A stretch of DNA of 64,000 nt from Blasia pusilla (taxonomy: Eukaryota > Marchantiophyta > Marchantiopsida > Blasiales), in NCBI GenBank assembly GCA_050084515.1, contig CM114274.1, forward strand, positions 7,812,001 to 7,876,000, read 5' to 3'. The notes beneath the pieces were generated by a model. That model searched no databases. It was given only the letters and a program-made list of their open reading frames with translations, and was not told where the DNA came from. This document shows positions 33,601 to 42,409 of this stretch, piece by piece. Position 1 is the first letter of the stretch; each line of letters begins with the position of its first letter. The position numbers and the translations under genes were made by a program.

Positions 33601-35117
33601 TTGAATGATTCTTAGTTTTGCCTGTCAGTCATGCAAAGATGGCAAATCTGCCCCAAACTTATTAACCTTGGTTATCTCTTGTGTGAGTCCTGAACGGGAT
33701 TCTAACCTGATGTACAAATCTGTGCAGGTCAGCTTTGTTAACAACATAACCTCCGCCGTTGGGAACACTTCAATGGGTCAGGAAGAGCATGTCTTACATG
33801 GTGACCGTATCATCACAGAAGTACTGAGGGGGCTGAACTTCGAAATATCAGCCAATTCATTTTTCCAAACTAATACATCACAGGTATGAGGGAAGTTTGG
33901 AATTGGGGATAATGCCTTTGCTTGAATGATTGTGGTGACAGCTGGTGTTGAAGTGCTTGAAAGTGGTGAACTGCTTTATTTCTACCAAACAAAATCATGC
34001 ATCACTGGATAGAGTGCACTATTAAAGTACATAAGCAAAGGACTTGATCTTGTCTCGTGATTCTCAGGCAGAAGTTCTGTATAAGATGGTAGAAGAGCAA
34101 TGCAATCTGAAAGGTGATGGGAGTGAAGTCATATTGGATCTCTTCTGTGGCACTGGTACCATAGGACTCAGCCTGGCTCGGAAGTAAACACTGAAACTTT
34201 TCCTTTCTTGTAAAAAAATCCACGCTATTTCCAAATGATTAAGTATTGCAAGGTTGACTTTTAAATTGCTACATTTGATGATCGTATCATGCGATTTCTC
34301 ACAAAGTTTTATTATGATAACAGAGCAAAGCATGTGTATGGCTATGAGTTGGTGGCAGAAGCTGTGGCGGATGCCCGTAGGAATGCTCAAAGGAATGGAA
34401 TCAATAATGCGACATTCATTCAGGGAGACTTAAATAAACTCGGTGCTGATTTCGGACTGGAGTTTCCCCAACCGGACATTGTTATAACAGGTGCTTTTAC
34501 CTTTGTTCTCTCATGTGCACCTGCACCTGCACGTTCATGATCTCCTGACCCTCTTGCGGCACTGTGGCTATCCTGCACTTTGTTTGTTACCATCCCTGGA
34601 ATGGACACTTACGGGGAGTGTCATCTCGCAGATCCAAACAGACCTGGGATGCACGCGAAACTTATCAAGTATTTACTGAAGCTAAGGGCTCAACGAATAA
34701 TTTATGTGTCTTGTAATCCTTCAACATGTGCACGTGACCTTGATTTTTTATGTCACGGAGGAGTGGTGAGCCCCCTAAGATGCTTTCTCATTCGTTGAGC
34801 ATAAATGTCACTCATGTTTGTTCCAAAGTATTATTCAGTAGGTGGCTAGCCCCCATATACAAAACTTGAATCTCTCTGCAAGGTTGTGAACAGCCAGGAA
34901 CCTCCAATCTCCATGTTGTGCTGCCAAAAGTCAGAATTTGAGGATAGTAGAGGCTGTTGCAATTTTGGCATGTTCAGGACACTGACTCAAACTTTCCACC
35001 CACTTGCAGGAGGGTTTGGAACCACATGCATACAAGCTGATCAGTGTTCAACCGGTTGACATGTTCCCACACACACCCCATATTGAGTGCATATGTGTGC
35101 TGGAGCTCAGGACATGA
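30680..35117 (+). CDS. RlmD/TrmA-type RNA (uracil-5-)-methyltransferase
   Basis: Transfers a methyl group from S-adenosylmethionine to C5 of a uridine in rRNA or tRNA. Ten GT-AG exons join in phase: 30680-31075, 31638-31886, 32159-32365, 32764-32873, 33279-33390, 33728-33883, 34068-34183, 34324-34490, 34632-34765 and 35010-35117, giving 584 residues. In order: a Ser/Arg/Ala-rich N-terminus that may be an organelle transit peptide; a TRAM domain (about 78-132); iron-sulfur cysteines C150, C156, C159 and probably C275, as in RlmD; SANSFFQTNTSQ (about 400-410); SAM motif DLFCGTGTIG (434-443); catalytic Cys 532 in VSCNPSTCARD; general base Glu 575 in FPHTPHIE. It closely resembles Arabidopsis At3g21300 as I recall it. 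All key residues are present, so it is probably functional. The start is the first ATG in frame; the longer frame upstream has only GTG. The exact RNA target is not known. Confidence 0.95.
31221..31278. repeat. Nested perfect inverted repeats in intron 1
   Basis: Arms 31221-31240 and 31248-31267 (20 bp) are exact reverse complements around a 7-nt loop. Overlapping them, 31241-31256 and 31263-31278 (16 bp) are also exact reverse complements around 6 nt. The word ATTTAGCTACC occurs once more at 31285. The alternating inversions look like repeated template switching. The feature lies inside intron 1 of the methyltransferase gene. Confidence 0.9.
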
Positions 35118-36912
35118 GTATATAAAGAAAAAGCAAAGTCACAGCCGAGTTCTTCCTTGGGTTTTCCCGACATTTGGAGGTGCGTGTATGCGGCACTTTC
35201 TCTTTCACAGGGGCATACTATACTTAGAAGACTCTTGCTCCTTCGCCTTTGATTTTGCAATGATGTATGGTTTCATTCTCACATTGATAGTGCTCAAGTT
35301 CTATGGCTTTTAATGCATGTATAGTGGCTGATTTCAGAATCAGAACTTTCGTTTTGTGATGCTGCTCCCCAGGGCAGAGAATCTTATGTGGTTCATCGTT
35401 TATGCAGGTATTTGTCCAAGAGATCTTTCGAGTTCATGCTTTCTTTCCTTCCTCACTCACTCACTCGAGACCTGTATCAGTGAAGAATCAGCAATGCTGT
35501 GTGGATGCAAGTGAGCATTTGGTCGGTCTCTTAGCTCGTCCCATGACTGGTGACAGAAGACCAATTGACGAATATAATAAAGTCTGTTCTATCCCACTGG
35601 CAAGACTAGAGGGAGCCTTTCTTGATGTCGTTGGAGACCATAGTCTTGCGATGTATTATAATACGCCAGTGATGCATCACATCTGTTCTTAGAACAGTAC
35701 AATCCCTTATCTATGCTCTCCCCACCTCCAGCAGTTGGGCTAACATCTGTATGTGTGGAGTGCATCTTCTGTTGGAGTTGCTCACTTGTGTGCCATCTAC
35801 AATCAGCCACGAGATACCAGACTAACTGAGCACATCCTTTCTCAGCTTCTCAATGGATTCTCAATCATTTAGAATCCATTGAATCACCAGATCTCAATCA
35901 TTGAGATCTGGTGCGGCCATCTCCGATGGAGATGATGTGGTGTGGCCAAGATGTGCGCTGCCATGACTCTGAACTCCTGAATTTCACTACCCGGGAATGG
36001 ATGGACCAATTTGATCAAAACTGATAATGACTGCTGCAGTGAGGTGATCGTGTTCTTCTGCTTGTTGATTGGATACGGTTTTATTCCTCTCATGAGGTTG
36101 AATCACAAGTTCAGATTGGTAGAGGTTCGTAAAACAGACCCACCATTTCCTCGAAAGAAGTTTCCGCCAGACGTTTAGTTCAATTGGACGAGGGTCTTGC
36201 AGCTGACGCACCATTTCCTTGACAATTTGACACTTTGATCGGCTCGAGGCTCAGATTTCGTGCTTCCCTGCATTCGTCGTTGACAATAGACGCGGGAATA
36301 AATTCATCCAACAAATCCCAACGGAGTCTACAGCAAACGACCAATCGGCTGACAGATGTTCTTTGTTCCGTTCGTAGACTCCCAATGTCCGTAGTCTCCA
36401 TCAAACAAACGAACAACTGATAGCATCTCTAATGAAGTAGAATCCTCAGGGTGTCCAAACTTCACAGCAAACAATTACTCCAATGACACAACTTCTCCTT
36501 GGGATTCACCTTCACACTCGCGCAGTTAGTAAACCCGGAAAGTGTGAGCAATGGATGCATTGTTGACAGTTTCTAGGAGCGGTGGCAGGTTACTCCAGCA
36601 GGTAAGAGTCGAGAATGGTGGGTATTTCGGCGAAGTGGCAGGCAGAGAGCTGCACTGAAGGCGAACTCTCTATGGTCGGAGGGACGGACTAGACACCAGC
36701 AGCTTGGAGAGAACACAACAATATGCCCCACGTATACTTACAGATTGTAGAGATTGGTCAATTGGATCCACATGCGTGAATACCATCCATGAAATTTGTA
36801 AAGCCAACGTATATGGTGCGGAGGCAAGAGTCCTTGACATTATTACCATTTCTGCGAGAGCTGAGCCAAGAAGGGGTTCTAATCACCAAAAGTGCAATCC
36901 TAGTGTTGCCTA
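35118..36912. other. Intergenic region between convergent genes
   Basis: The methyltransferase (+) and the LRR gene (-) converge here, so both 3' UTRs lie within it. No further gene is supported; the frames at 35402-35692 (+) and 35987-36416 (-) have no family similarity. It contains two adjacent hairpins at 35851-35913. Confidence 0.5.
35851..35913. repeat. Two adjacent perfect hairpins
   Basis: Hairpin 1: arms 35851-35861 and 35871-35881 (11 bp, 9-nt loop). Hairpin 2: arms 35885-35897 and 35901-35913 (13 bp, 3-nt loop). Both are exact. They lie about 740 bp past the methyltransferase stop, and could form during transcription but are not bacterial-type terminators. Confidence 0.9.
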
Positions 36913-38625
36913 TCACATGGGTCCGAGCGAGAAGCTGTTGCCTAGAACATCCAAAAACATGAGGAATTGCAGACTGGAAAACCTGGGCAGTCTTCCGGTG
37001 AATCGGTTGTTTGAGAGGTCCACAATATTGATGGACGGATTCAAAAGCTCGAGAAGGTCGGGCGGAAACTCTCCACTCAACCGATTCTCCCCAAGATACA
37101 AACTGGAAACGGAAGGAAAGCTTCGGAAGAAATCGACACCCAGCTCGCCCGATAGCTGACAGTTGCTCATGTCCAGGATCCCAACATTGGAGGTGAAATT
37201 GCCGCCGGGAAGCATAATGTCTAGAGGATTGTTGGACACGTTGAGACTGTACTCCAACAGAGGCATGGCAAGAAGAGATTGGGGTATCGGTCCATATATC
37301 TTGTTGCTGGAAAGATCCAGAGAGGTGAGATTGACGAGCTCTGTCACCCACGCGGGCCACGGACCTGCGAGCTGGTTCCCACCGAGCTCGAGGACACTGA
37401 TCGAATTGTATCCATCCCCGGGCACTGTGCCTATGGCTGTCAGGATGTTCAGCTTGTTCCTGTTGATGTGCACGGACTGGAGCCTCGCGAGGCTGAGGGG
37501 AAATCCACCTGTGAGTTCATTGTCCGACAGCAGAAGCGTACCATCTGTGTTGTTGCCCAGTGATTCAGGAACGGTTCCAGTCAGGAGGTTGTTGGAGAGG
37601 TCGACAGTCAATGAGCTCGGGAAGTTTCCGAGCTCTTGGGGAATTTCCCCCTCGAATCTGTTGTTTTGGAGGTAGAGAGTTTCCAGAGGCGAGGATTGCT
37701 CTATCACATCGGGAAGATAAATGTTTCCTCCCAGCTCGTTGTCGTTGAGCGCGAAATAGGTGAGATTGACGAGCCTGTACCACCACGAGGACACTCCCCC
37801 GGTGAAGTGGTTATGGTCGAACGCCACGATTCGTAGCGACTTCAGGTCCGTGAGATCGCTGGGGATGCTGCCATTCAGGAAGTTCTCAGACAGAGACAGA
37901 ATCTCCAGTCTCTGCAATCCCTGAAGTGAGACGGGGACAGGACCCTCCAAGTAATTGTCGGACAAATCGAGTTCCTGAAGGGTGCTCAACTCGCTCAACT
38001 GCGCCGGTATCGTGCCTGTCAGATTGTTACTCGCGACGCGGATCGTCGTGATCTGAACCCAATCGATGATGCACGAAGGTAGGCTGCCAGTGATCTCGTT
38101 GTTATTCAGATTGAGTGTCAGGAGCTTGGTGAGTCTACACAACGAATCTGGCATTGCCCCACGCAGACCCGTATATTGCAGCGATAAGTACTCCAATTCT
38201 GACAGGTCCCCGATCGATTGAGGAATTCCGCCGTCGAAAAGTATGTTCGCGATGTTCAGGACGCGCAGCGCTGTCAGCTGTCCCAGGGACGCTCCAACCT
38301 GTGCAGCAGACAGTTTTTCGTCTCGCATTGGTCGCATTTTCCCGAAGAATGCAAACATCGTGAGCTGCACCACGCGCCTGGAAGAAGGATCACACGTAAC
38401 ACCCTGCCATGCTGCACAGCAGTCGGTGGTGCCGTTCCAACTCGCAAAGTAGCCTTCCTCATCGATGAGTCCGGCCTTGAATTCCAGCAGCGCCGCACTG
38501 TCTTGCGCATCGCATGTCTGCTGCGCGTCGCAGGAGGATTCAGAGCGTAGCAGGCACAGGACTAGAAGAAGCCATGGAAGAATTACCCCGCATCGAGATT
38601 CTCGACGGAGATGATTGTCGGCCAT
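36913..38625 (-). CDS. Secreted leucine-rich-repeat protein (receptor-like, no kinase)
   Basis: An intronless frame of 570 residues starting at the ATG at 38625 (the frame before it has only GTG). It begins with a short charged stretch, then the hydrophobic VILPWLLLVLCLL, a signal peptide ending near residue 33. An LRRNT cap follows (SAALLEFKAGL, SWNGTTDCCAAWQGVTCD). The rest, about residues 85-565, is a run of plant-type extracellular LRRs with LxxLxLxxNxLxGxIP spacing (for example LQELDLSDNYLEGPVP, LTSLDLSSNKIYGPIP, VDLSNNRFTGRLP). N-glycosylation sites NLT, NNT and NFT are frequent. No transmembrane helix or kinase follows: it ends in SFSLGPM and two consecutive in-frame stops (TGA, TAG). 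It could be an apoplastic LRR protein or a receptor-like protein that has lost its C-terminus. The ligand is unknown. Confidence 0.9.
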   Translation of the reverse strand: MADNHLRRESRCGVILPWLLLVLCLLRSESSCDAQQTCDAQDSAALLEFKAGLIDEEGYFASWNGTTDCCAAWQGVTCDPSSRRVVQLTMFAFFGKMRPMRDEKLSAAQVGASLGQLTALRVLNIANILFDGGIPQSIGDLSELEYLSLQYTGLRGAMPDSLCRLTKLLTLNLNNNEITGSLPSCIIDWVQITTIRVASNNLTGTIPAQLSELSTLQELDLSDNYLEGPVPVSLQGLQRLEILSLSENFLNGSIPSDLTDLKSLRIVAFDHNHFTGGVSSWWYRLVNLTYFALNDNELGGNIYLPDVIEQSSPLETLYLQNNRFEGEIPQELGNFPSSLTVDLSNNLLTGTVPESLGNNTDGTLLLSDNELTGGFPLSLARLQSVHINRNKLNILTAIGTVPGDGYNSISVLELGGNQLAGPWPAWVTELVNLTSLDLSSNKIYGPIPQSLLAMPLLEYSLNVSNNPLDIMLPGGNFTSNVGILDMSNCQLSGELGVDFFRSFPSVSSLYLGENRLSGEFPPDLLELLNPSINIVDLSNNRFTGRLPRFSSLQFLMFLDVLGNSFSLGPM

Positions 38626-40206
38626 CACCACCTTGACTACTCACAACTCCCTCACGAAAGTCCCCACACAGCTTCCTGCGGCACGATGGAATGTATCAAA
38701 CCGATCATAAGACGTCCTCCTCAGATCAGAGCCGCAGCTGTCTGCTCATAACTAACTTGTCCAATCCAAAATCAGAATCACCAGGATCGCACCTCCTCAC
38801 TCGATTCATTCCAATGTGGTTCCGCAACACTCCTGTGCTCATTTCCTAACTATATGCTTTTCCTGCCATTCGCTGCTTTCCTCCAAATGAAAGCCGCGAG
38901 ATTTCTCTAGCACTCGTTTGAAACTTCGACTTCCCAGCAGACTCGGATCATTTGCAGTGTGCACCTGTAGCTGATCCTCTTGAATTCTCACCATTACTGG
39001 AATGCCTGCTTTGCTTCCGTTTTAGTAAATGTATTGCCGAAAAGAACAGCATCGTCTGAACTGTCCACTCCAAGATCTGTACACACTGCCGTACGAGTGC
39101 ACGGCATATTAGCTTAAGAAGCACAAGAGGAAACACAGTGATGCGGTGAAATTCGGGGAGCTAAGTGGTAAGTGAAATCGAAGATGTATAGTAGAATCAA
39201 AGAGCTCACTGAGAGCCCGGAGATCCCTGCGGTTCGGAGTCGGGACAGCCATCTCATCAGCACATGTGAGCACAGACTAAACCTTGAGCAGCACCGCGCG
39301 ACTGGATCGTTCCACAGTACGAAGTGCCGAGATGTCCTTCGACGGAAACTTCTAGCCACTGACGCACGCACCGATCTCGCCTCGCGAAATGGGAGACGCA
39401 TGCAGTGCAACAGCGGAAGAGAACGGGATGCCTGCGGCTGTGGGTCCTAGCTCAGCGCCATCGCATGAAATAACTGAGTCCCCGACTTCAGCGCCATAGC
39501 AGTAAATGACTGTCCCCGACTTCGTACACAGCAACGCCATGACCGAAATAGGTCGAGAATGAATCTTCCGTCCCAATCGCGGAGCCGCAGATCACGAGTC
39601 AAACGAATGAATCGGTAGAAATCCCTCGCACTCCGCCGAATTTTCTGCGTTCTCACCATCTACACAATCACCGTCGGACAGACAGATTGAGAATTCGCAA
39701 AGTCAGCGGATCCGAAACTATGGAGTAGCTCAACTGCAGTCGTTGATCGGCTAGCTCACAGAACCATCATCCCAAGAGCGAAGCAAGATGTCACCCGTCC
39801 AGTTCCCCAGAGCTGCTTGGAATCATGAGAGCGCGAAAATGCGTGGACAGGATTCGGTTGTCCACAATCCCACAACGAAAACGCCATCGCTCCAGCCATT
39901 CCGAGAGTGCGTGACGATTCGGATGCGCTCCATCGCTCCATTCCCACACTTCGTTTGCCGTCTGTACTAACTAGTCCATGCATTACTGTAAATTGCGTCA
40001 AGAAGAGAGAGAGAGACTTCTGGAGCGGCCTGCGCGGAGATTCTACTGCACCATATTCCCTTCGAATCGAAGGAGGCGAAGTCCGGATCTCATTTCTGCA
40101 TGACTCCGTGATCCAGATTTGCGCACTGTGCAGGAGCCGCTTCAGCAGCTGCGCGACCGGAAGAGCTTGTTGGGACTGAGGACGTCTCAGGTGCGGGAGG
40201 AACGCA
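38626..40206. other. GC-richer upstream flank of the LRR gene, no gene called
   Basis: The LRR promoter lies at the left end. Several frames of 60-98 codons overlap on both strands (for example 39114-39410 - and 39756-40001 -). None shows family similarity, and overlapping frames on both strands are expected in GC-rich DNA. Confidence 0.4.
39453..39522. repeat. 36-bp tandem repeat, two copies
   Basis: CAGCGCCATCGCATGAAATA, ACTGAGTCCCCGACTT is followed directly by CAGCGCCATAGCAGTAAATG, ACTGTCCCCGACTT. A shorter echo (CAGCAACGCCATGACCG) follows at about 39530. Confidence 0.75.
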
Positions 40207-40342
40207 CTAGAGGGACCTTATTATTGTAGTAGGACAAAATAGCAACACAATTAGTACTAGTGTTAGCACTAGAGTAACGATCTAGAGGGACCTTATTATT
40301 GTAGTACGACAAAATAGCAACACAATTAGTACTAGTGTTAGC
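40207..40342. repeat. 75-bp tandem duplication next to Helitron tails
   Basis: CTAGAGGGACCTTATTATTG, TAGTA-GACAAAATAGCAACA, CAATTAGTACTAGTGTTAGC begins at 40207 and again at 40282 with only about one mismatch. Copy 2 ends where the GCCCGTGC hairpin starts. The near identity makes it one of the youngest events in the window. Confidence 0.9.
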
Positions 40343-40359
40343 CCGTGCCATGCACGGGC
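40332..40359 (-). mobile_element. Helitron-type 3' terminus (minus orientation)
   Basis: On the minus strand: GCCCGTGCATGGCACGGGC (40359-40341), an 8-bp perfect stem with 3-nt loop, then TAACA, CTAG (40335-40332) and T. This is the strongest hairpin among the tails here, although the hairpin-to-CTAG spacing of 5 nt is short. Confidence 0.6.
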
Positions 40360-40377
40360 AGGTCCTTAGTATCTCGT

Positions 40378-40407
40378 CCCGTGCATGCCACGGGCAGAGA
40401 GACTAAG
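40378..40407 (+). mobile_element. Possible second Helitron-type tail (plus orientation)
   Basis: CCCGTGCATGCCACGGG (40378-40394) gives a 6-bp stem, followed by CAGAGAGA and CTAA (40403-40406). The next base is G rather than the usual T, so the call is weak. It may instead be an inverted duplicate of the neighbouring hairpin. Confidence 0.35.
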
Positions 40408-40582
40408 ATTTAGCTTCCCAGTCCCGGATCCAACGGATGAAATTCATAGGATTTAAATAGAATTCGCCTTATTAGAGTATTAGGCGCAAATACTTGTGAC
40501 TTTATTATATCCATAAGGAATTGGCTAGAAATATAGCGAAGGGCTGTGCGAAAGTTGGTTAGAAGAAAATAACGAAGGCTTA

Positions 40583-40672
40583 GGGCCCGGTCCCATGCGG
40601 CCGAGTTCACGAGGACCCGGCCCCAAGGTTCCGGATCTTTTCTGATCGGACGGACGGTATTCATGGGACCCG
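40583..40672. mobile_element. Possible degenerate Harbinger-related MITE
   Basis: GGGCCCGGTCCCATG at the left and the inverse of CATGGGACCCGAAAC at the right resemble the ends of the 6.9-kb Harbinger element, with several mismatches. The flanks are TTA and TAA, which are not identical. The span is about 90 bp with no coding content. It is suggestive only. Confidence 0.35.
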
Positions 40673-40747
40673 AAACTAATTCGCGCCCTCAAGACACATG
40701 GCGCAAAGTTGCAACCATTTCACCACCTATTTCCAACCGACAAGAAT

Positions 40748-40798
40748 CGGCTCCTTGCCAAGTCGCAGCGACCCCGACTGCGACTTGGCAGGGAGCCG
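40748..40798. repeat. 21-bp inverted repeat with one mismatch
   Basis: Arms 40748-40768 and 40778-40798 pair at 20 of 21 positions around CGACCCCGA. The stem is GC-rich (TGCCAAGTCGCAG core). Confidence 0.9.
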
Positions 40799-40875
40799 GG
40801 TGCAAGGGACTGGGTCCTTATACGAAGGTCGCAACAACCCTCTTGCGATTGGGCAGGGAGCGGTTACACATAGGA

Positions 40876-40945
40876 AATATTTTCTTGGTGTCTGAATCGC
40901 CACATGTCAAGCGTAGAAGTGTTTGCATACAAGAAGGCACTCTTC
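40876..40945. repeat. Dispersed repeat: related empty site of the Harbinger insertion
   Basis: GGAAATATTTTCTTGG, CCACATGTCAAGCGTAGAAG and TGTTTGCATA match the left flank of the Harbinger element (23211-23267). The directly following CAAGAAGGCACTCTTCTATA matches the right flank from 30205 (TAAGAAGACATTTTCTATA). This copy therefore represents the same repeat without the insertion. Confidence 0.8.
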
Positions 40946-41116
40946 TATAATACAATAGTTATTTTAGTGGATTTGGTAATAGTGTCGGATTTTTGGGAGC
41001 TTTTAATTGCTAGAAAAAATCTATAGGTTCTAATTGGACAAGTGTCACTAAACTTCTCCCAAAAATACTTTGTCACCTTAACATTGTCTGAAAATGAAAA
41101 GAGAGTGAAGTTATTA

Positions 41117-41138
41117 ATTAGTGGCGTGCATTGCACGG
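41117..41138 (-). mobile_element. Helitron-type 3' terminus (minus orientation)
   Basis: On the minus strand: CGTGCAATGCACG (41137-41125), a 5-bp perfect stem, then CCA, CTAA (41121-41118) and T. The spacing is shorter than the canonical 10 nt, so this is a moderate call. Confidence 0.45.
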
Positions 41139-42409
41139 TCCCTTGCGTTCATCGGATGCATACTTCCGATGGTTTGGAAGTGTACAGTTGATTCTTACCC
41201 GAGGAATCGATTGAAAGTGTCTCGTTGATTCTAACCTGAAGAAGGTCTGGAGGTGTAGAGTTGATTCATACCTGAAGAATCGAAAAGTGGACATTGTATG
41301 TGCTTCTTGCAGTCCTAGACTTGATACTCTCAATACTTTGATACGCCCGCATGATTAACATCAATGTCACTGACGTCGGAATTCGATTTTGTGTGTGTCA
41401 AACTTCACAGCCAACGCTTTAGGTCATGTTGGTAGAACCCTAGAGTGAATTTCCATGTACACCCTCCATGATCACCTCCCCAGGATGAATTCTCAAACAT
41501 CGCGAAGGCTTTAGATATGTTGTATCAATCCAGAAGATTAGCGATGATGGATCCATGATTTGGAAACTGAAACTTGTGCTGAAAGACCAAAGTCCAGGGT
41601 TCAATGATAGGTACATTGAGCACCGAAAAAGAGACTTGTTGTGAAGTATCACTCCCACAGAGAAATCCGCATCAAATATCAAGATTTCTCTTGTGGTTGC
41701 ATCCGGTTCGAGCTGCAACACGCCTCCGATGGTGGTAGTGGCATCTCCTTTGCATATGAGGAGAGGAGATCTACCCGCATGTGAAGCCTAAGTTGATATC
41801 AATCGGTGTCCGGATGCCACAGAATGCTCGAGCTGTGTATCCATAGGCGAAGCCTGCGTTGATATATCAATCGTCCACTCAACCGCCACAGAATGCTCAA
41901 GCCAGAGCACAATCGAAGTCAGCGAGTGTAGTTCTTCAGCATTGCAGCTATGCATCTCTAGGGGAAGAAATGCACCGTCATGCCATGGCGAGTTGCACTG
42001 AACGTCCTTTGTGGCAGACTCACTGATTTGAGAGAGAATTTGTTTGGCGTGGAATTTCAGTTTTTCCACAAGCATTTCAAGCAGTTCAAAGGGGGGGCGG
42101 GGGTTAGAATCTGAATAAACTCTTCACAAAAAAACCTACATAAGCTTCCGATGTCAAGAACGTAGAATTCACTGAACGACTAACATGCATTCTGATACTT
42201 ACGCAAGCGTCGCCTCCGATGGTTGGTCAAGCATTCACTCATTCTCCTATGACGCAAGATCAAATCAAGTATTGGGAGTGCAAGGCAGAGTTTCAACTCC
42301 AACCTTTAGATCATACTTACGAGTAGCTATTCCTCATACGATCTTTGAGCTCTGCTTCAATTTTGCTCCAGATTTGATACTAAAAGCTCATTATAAAGTG
42401 GTCCCGTGA
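41139..42409. other. Region with short direct repeats, no recognised gene
   Basis: A unit of about 40 bp (GTTGATTCT-ACC-GA-GAA) recurs three times at 41187-41283. AAGCCTAAGTTGATATCAAT, CGGTGTCC, CCACAGAATGCTCGAGC at about 41787-41833 recurs as AAGCCTGCGTTGATATATCA, ATCGTCCACT, CCACAGAATGCTCAAGC at about 41851-41903. Minus-strand frames of 93 and 95 codons (41440-41721, 41788-42075) have no recognised family; they could be decayed exons. Confidence 0.45.

Noticed and set aside
36758-37360. 200-codon minus-strand frame overlapping the 3' end of the LRR gene
   Set aside because: It lies in another frame of the LRR coding sequence, has no domain of its own and is rich in Arg, Ser and Gln, as expected of an out-of-frame reading.
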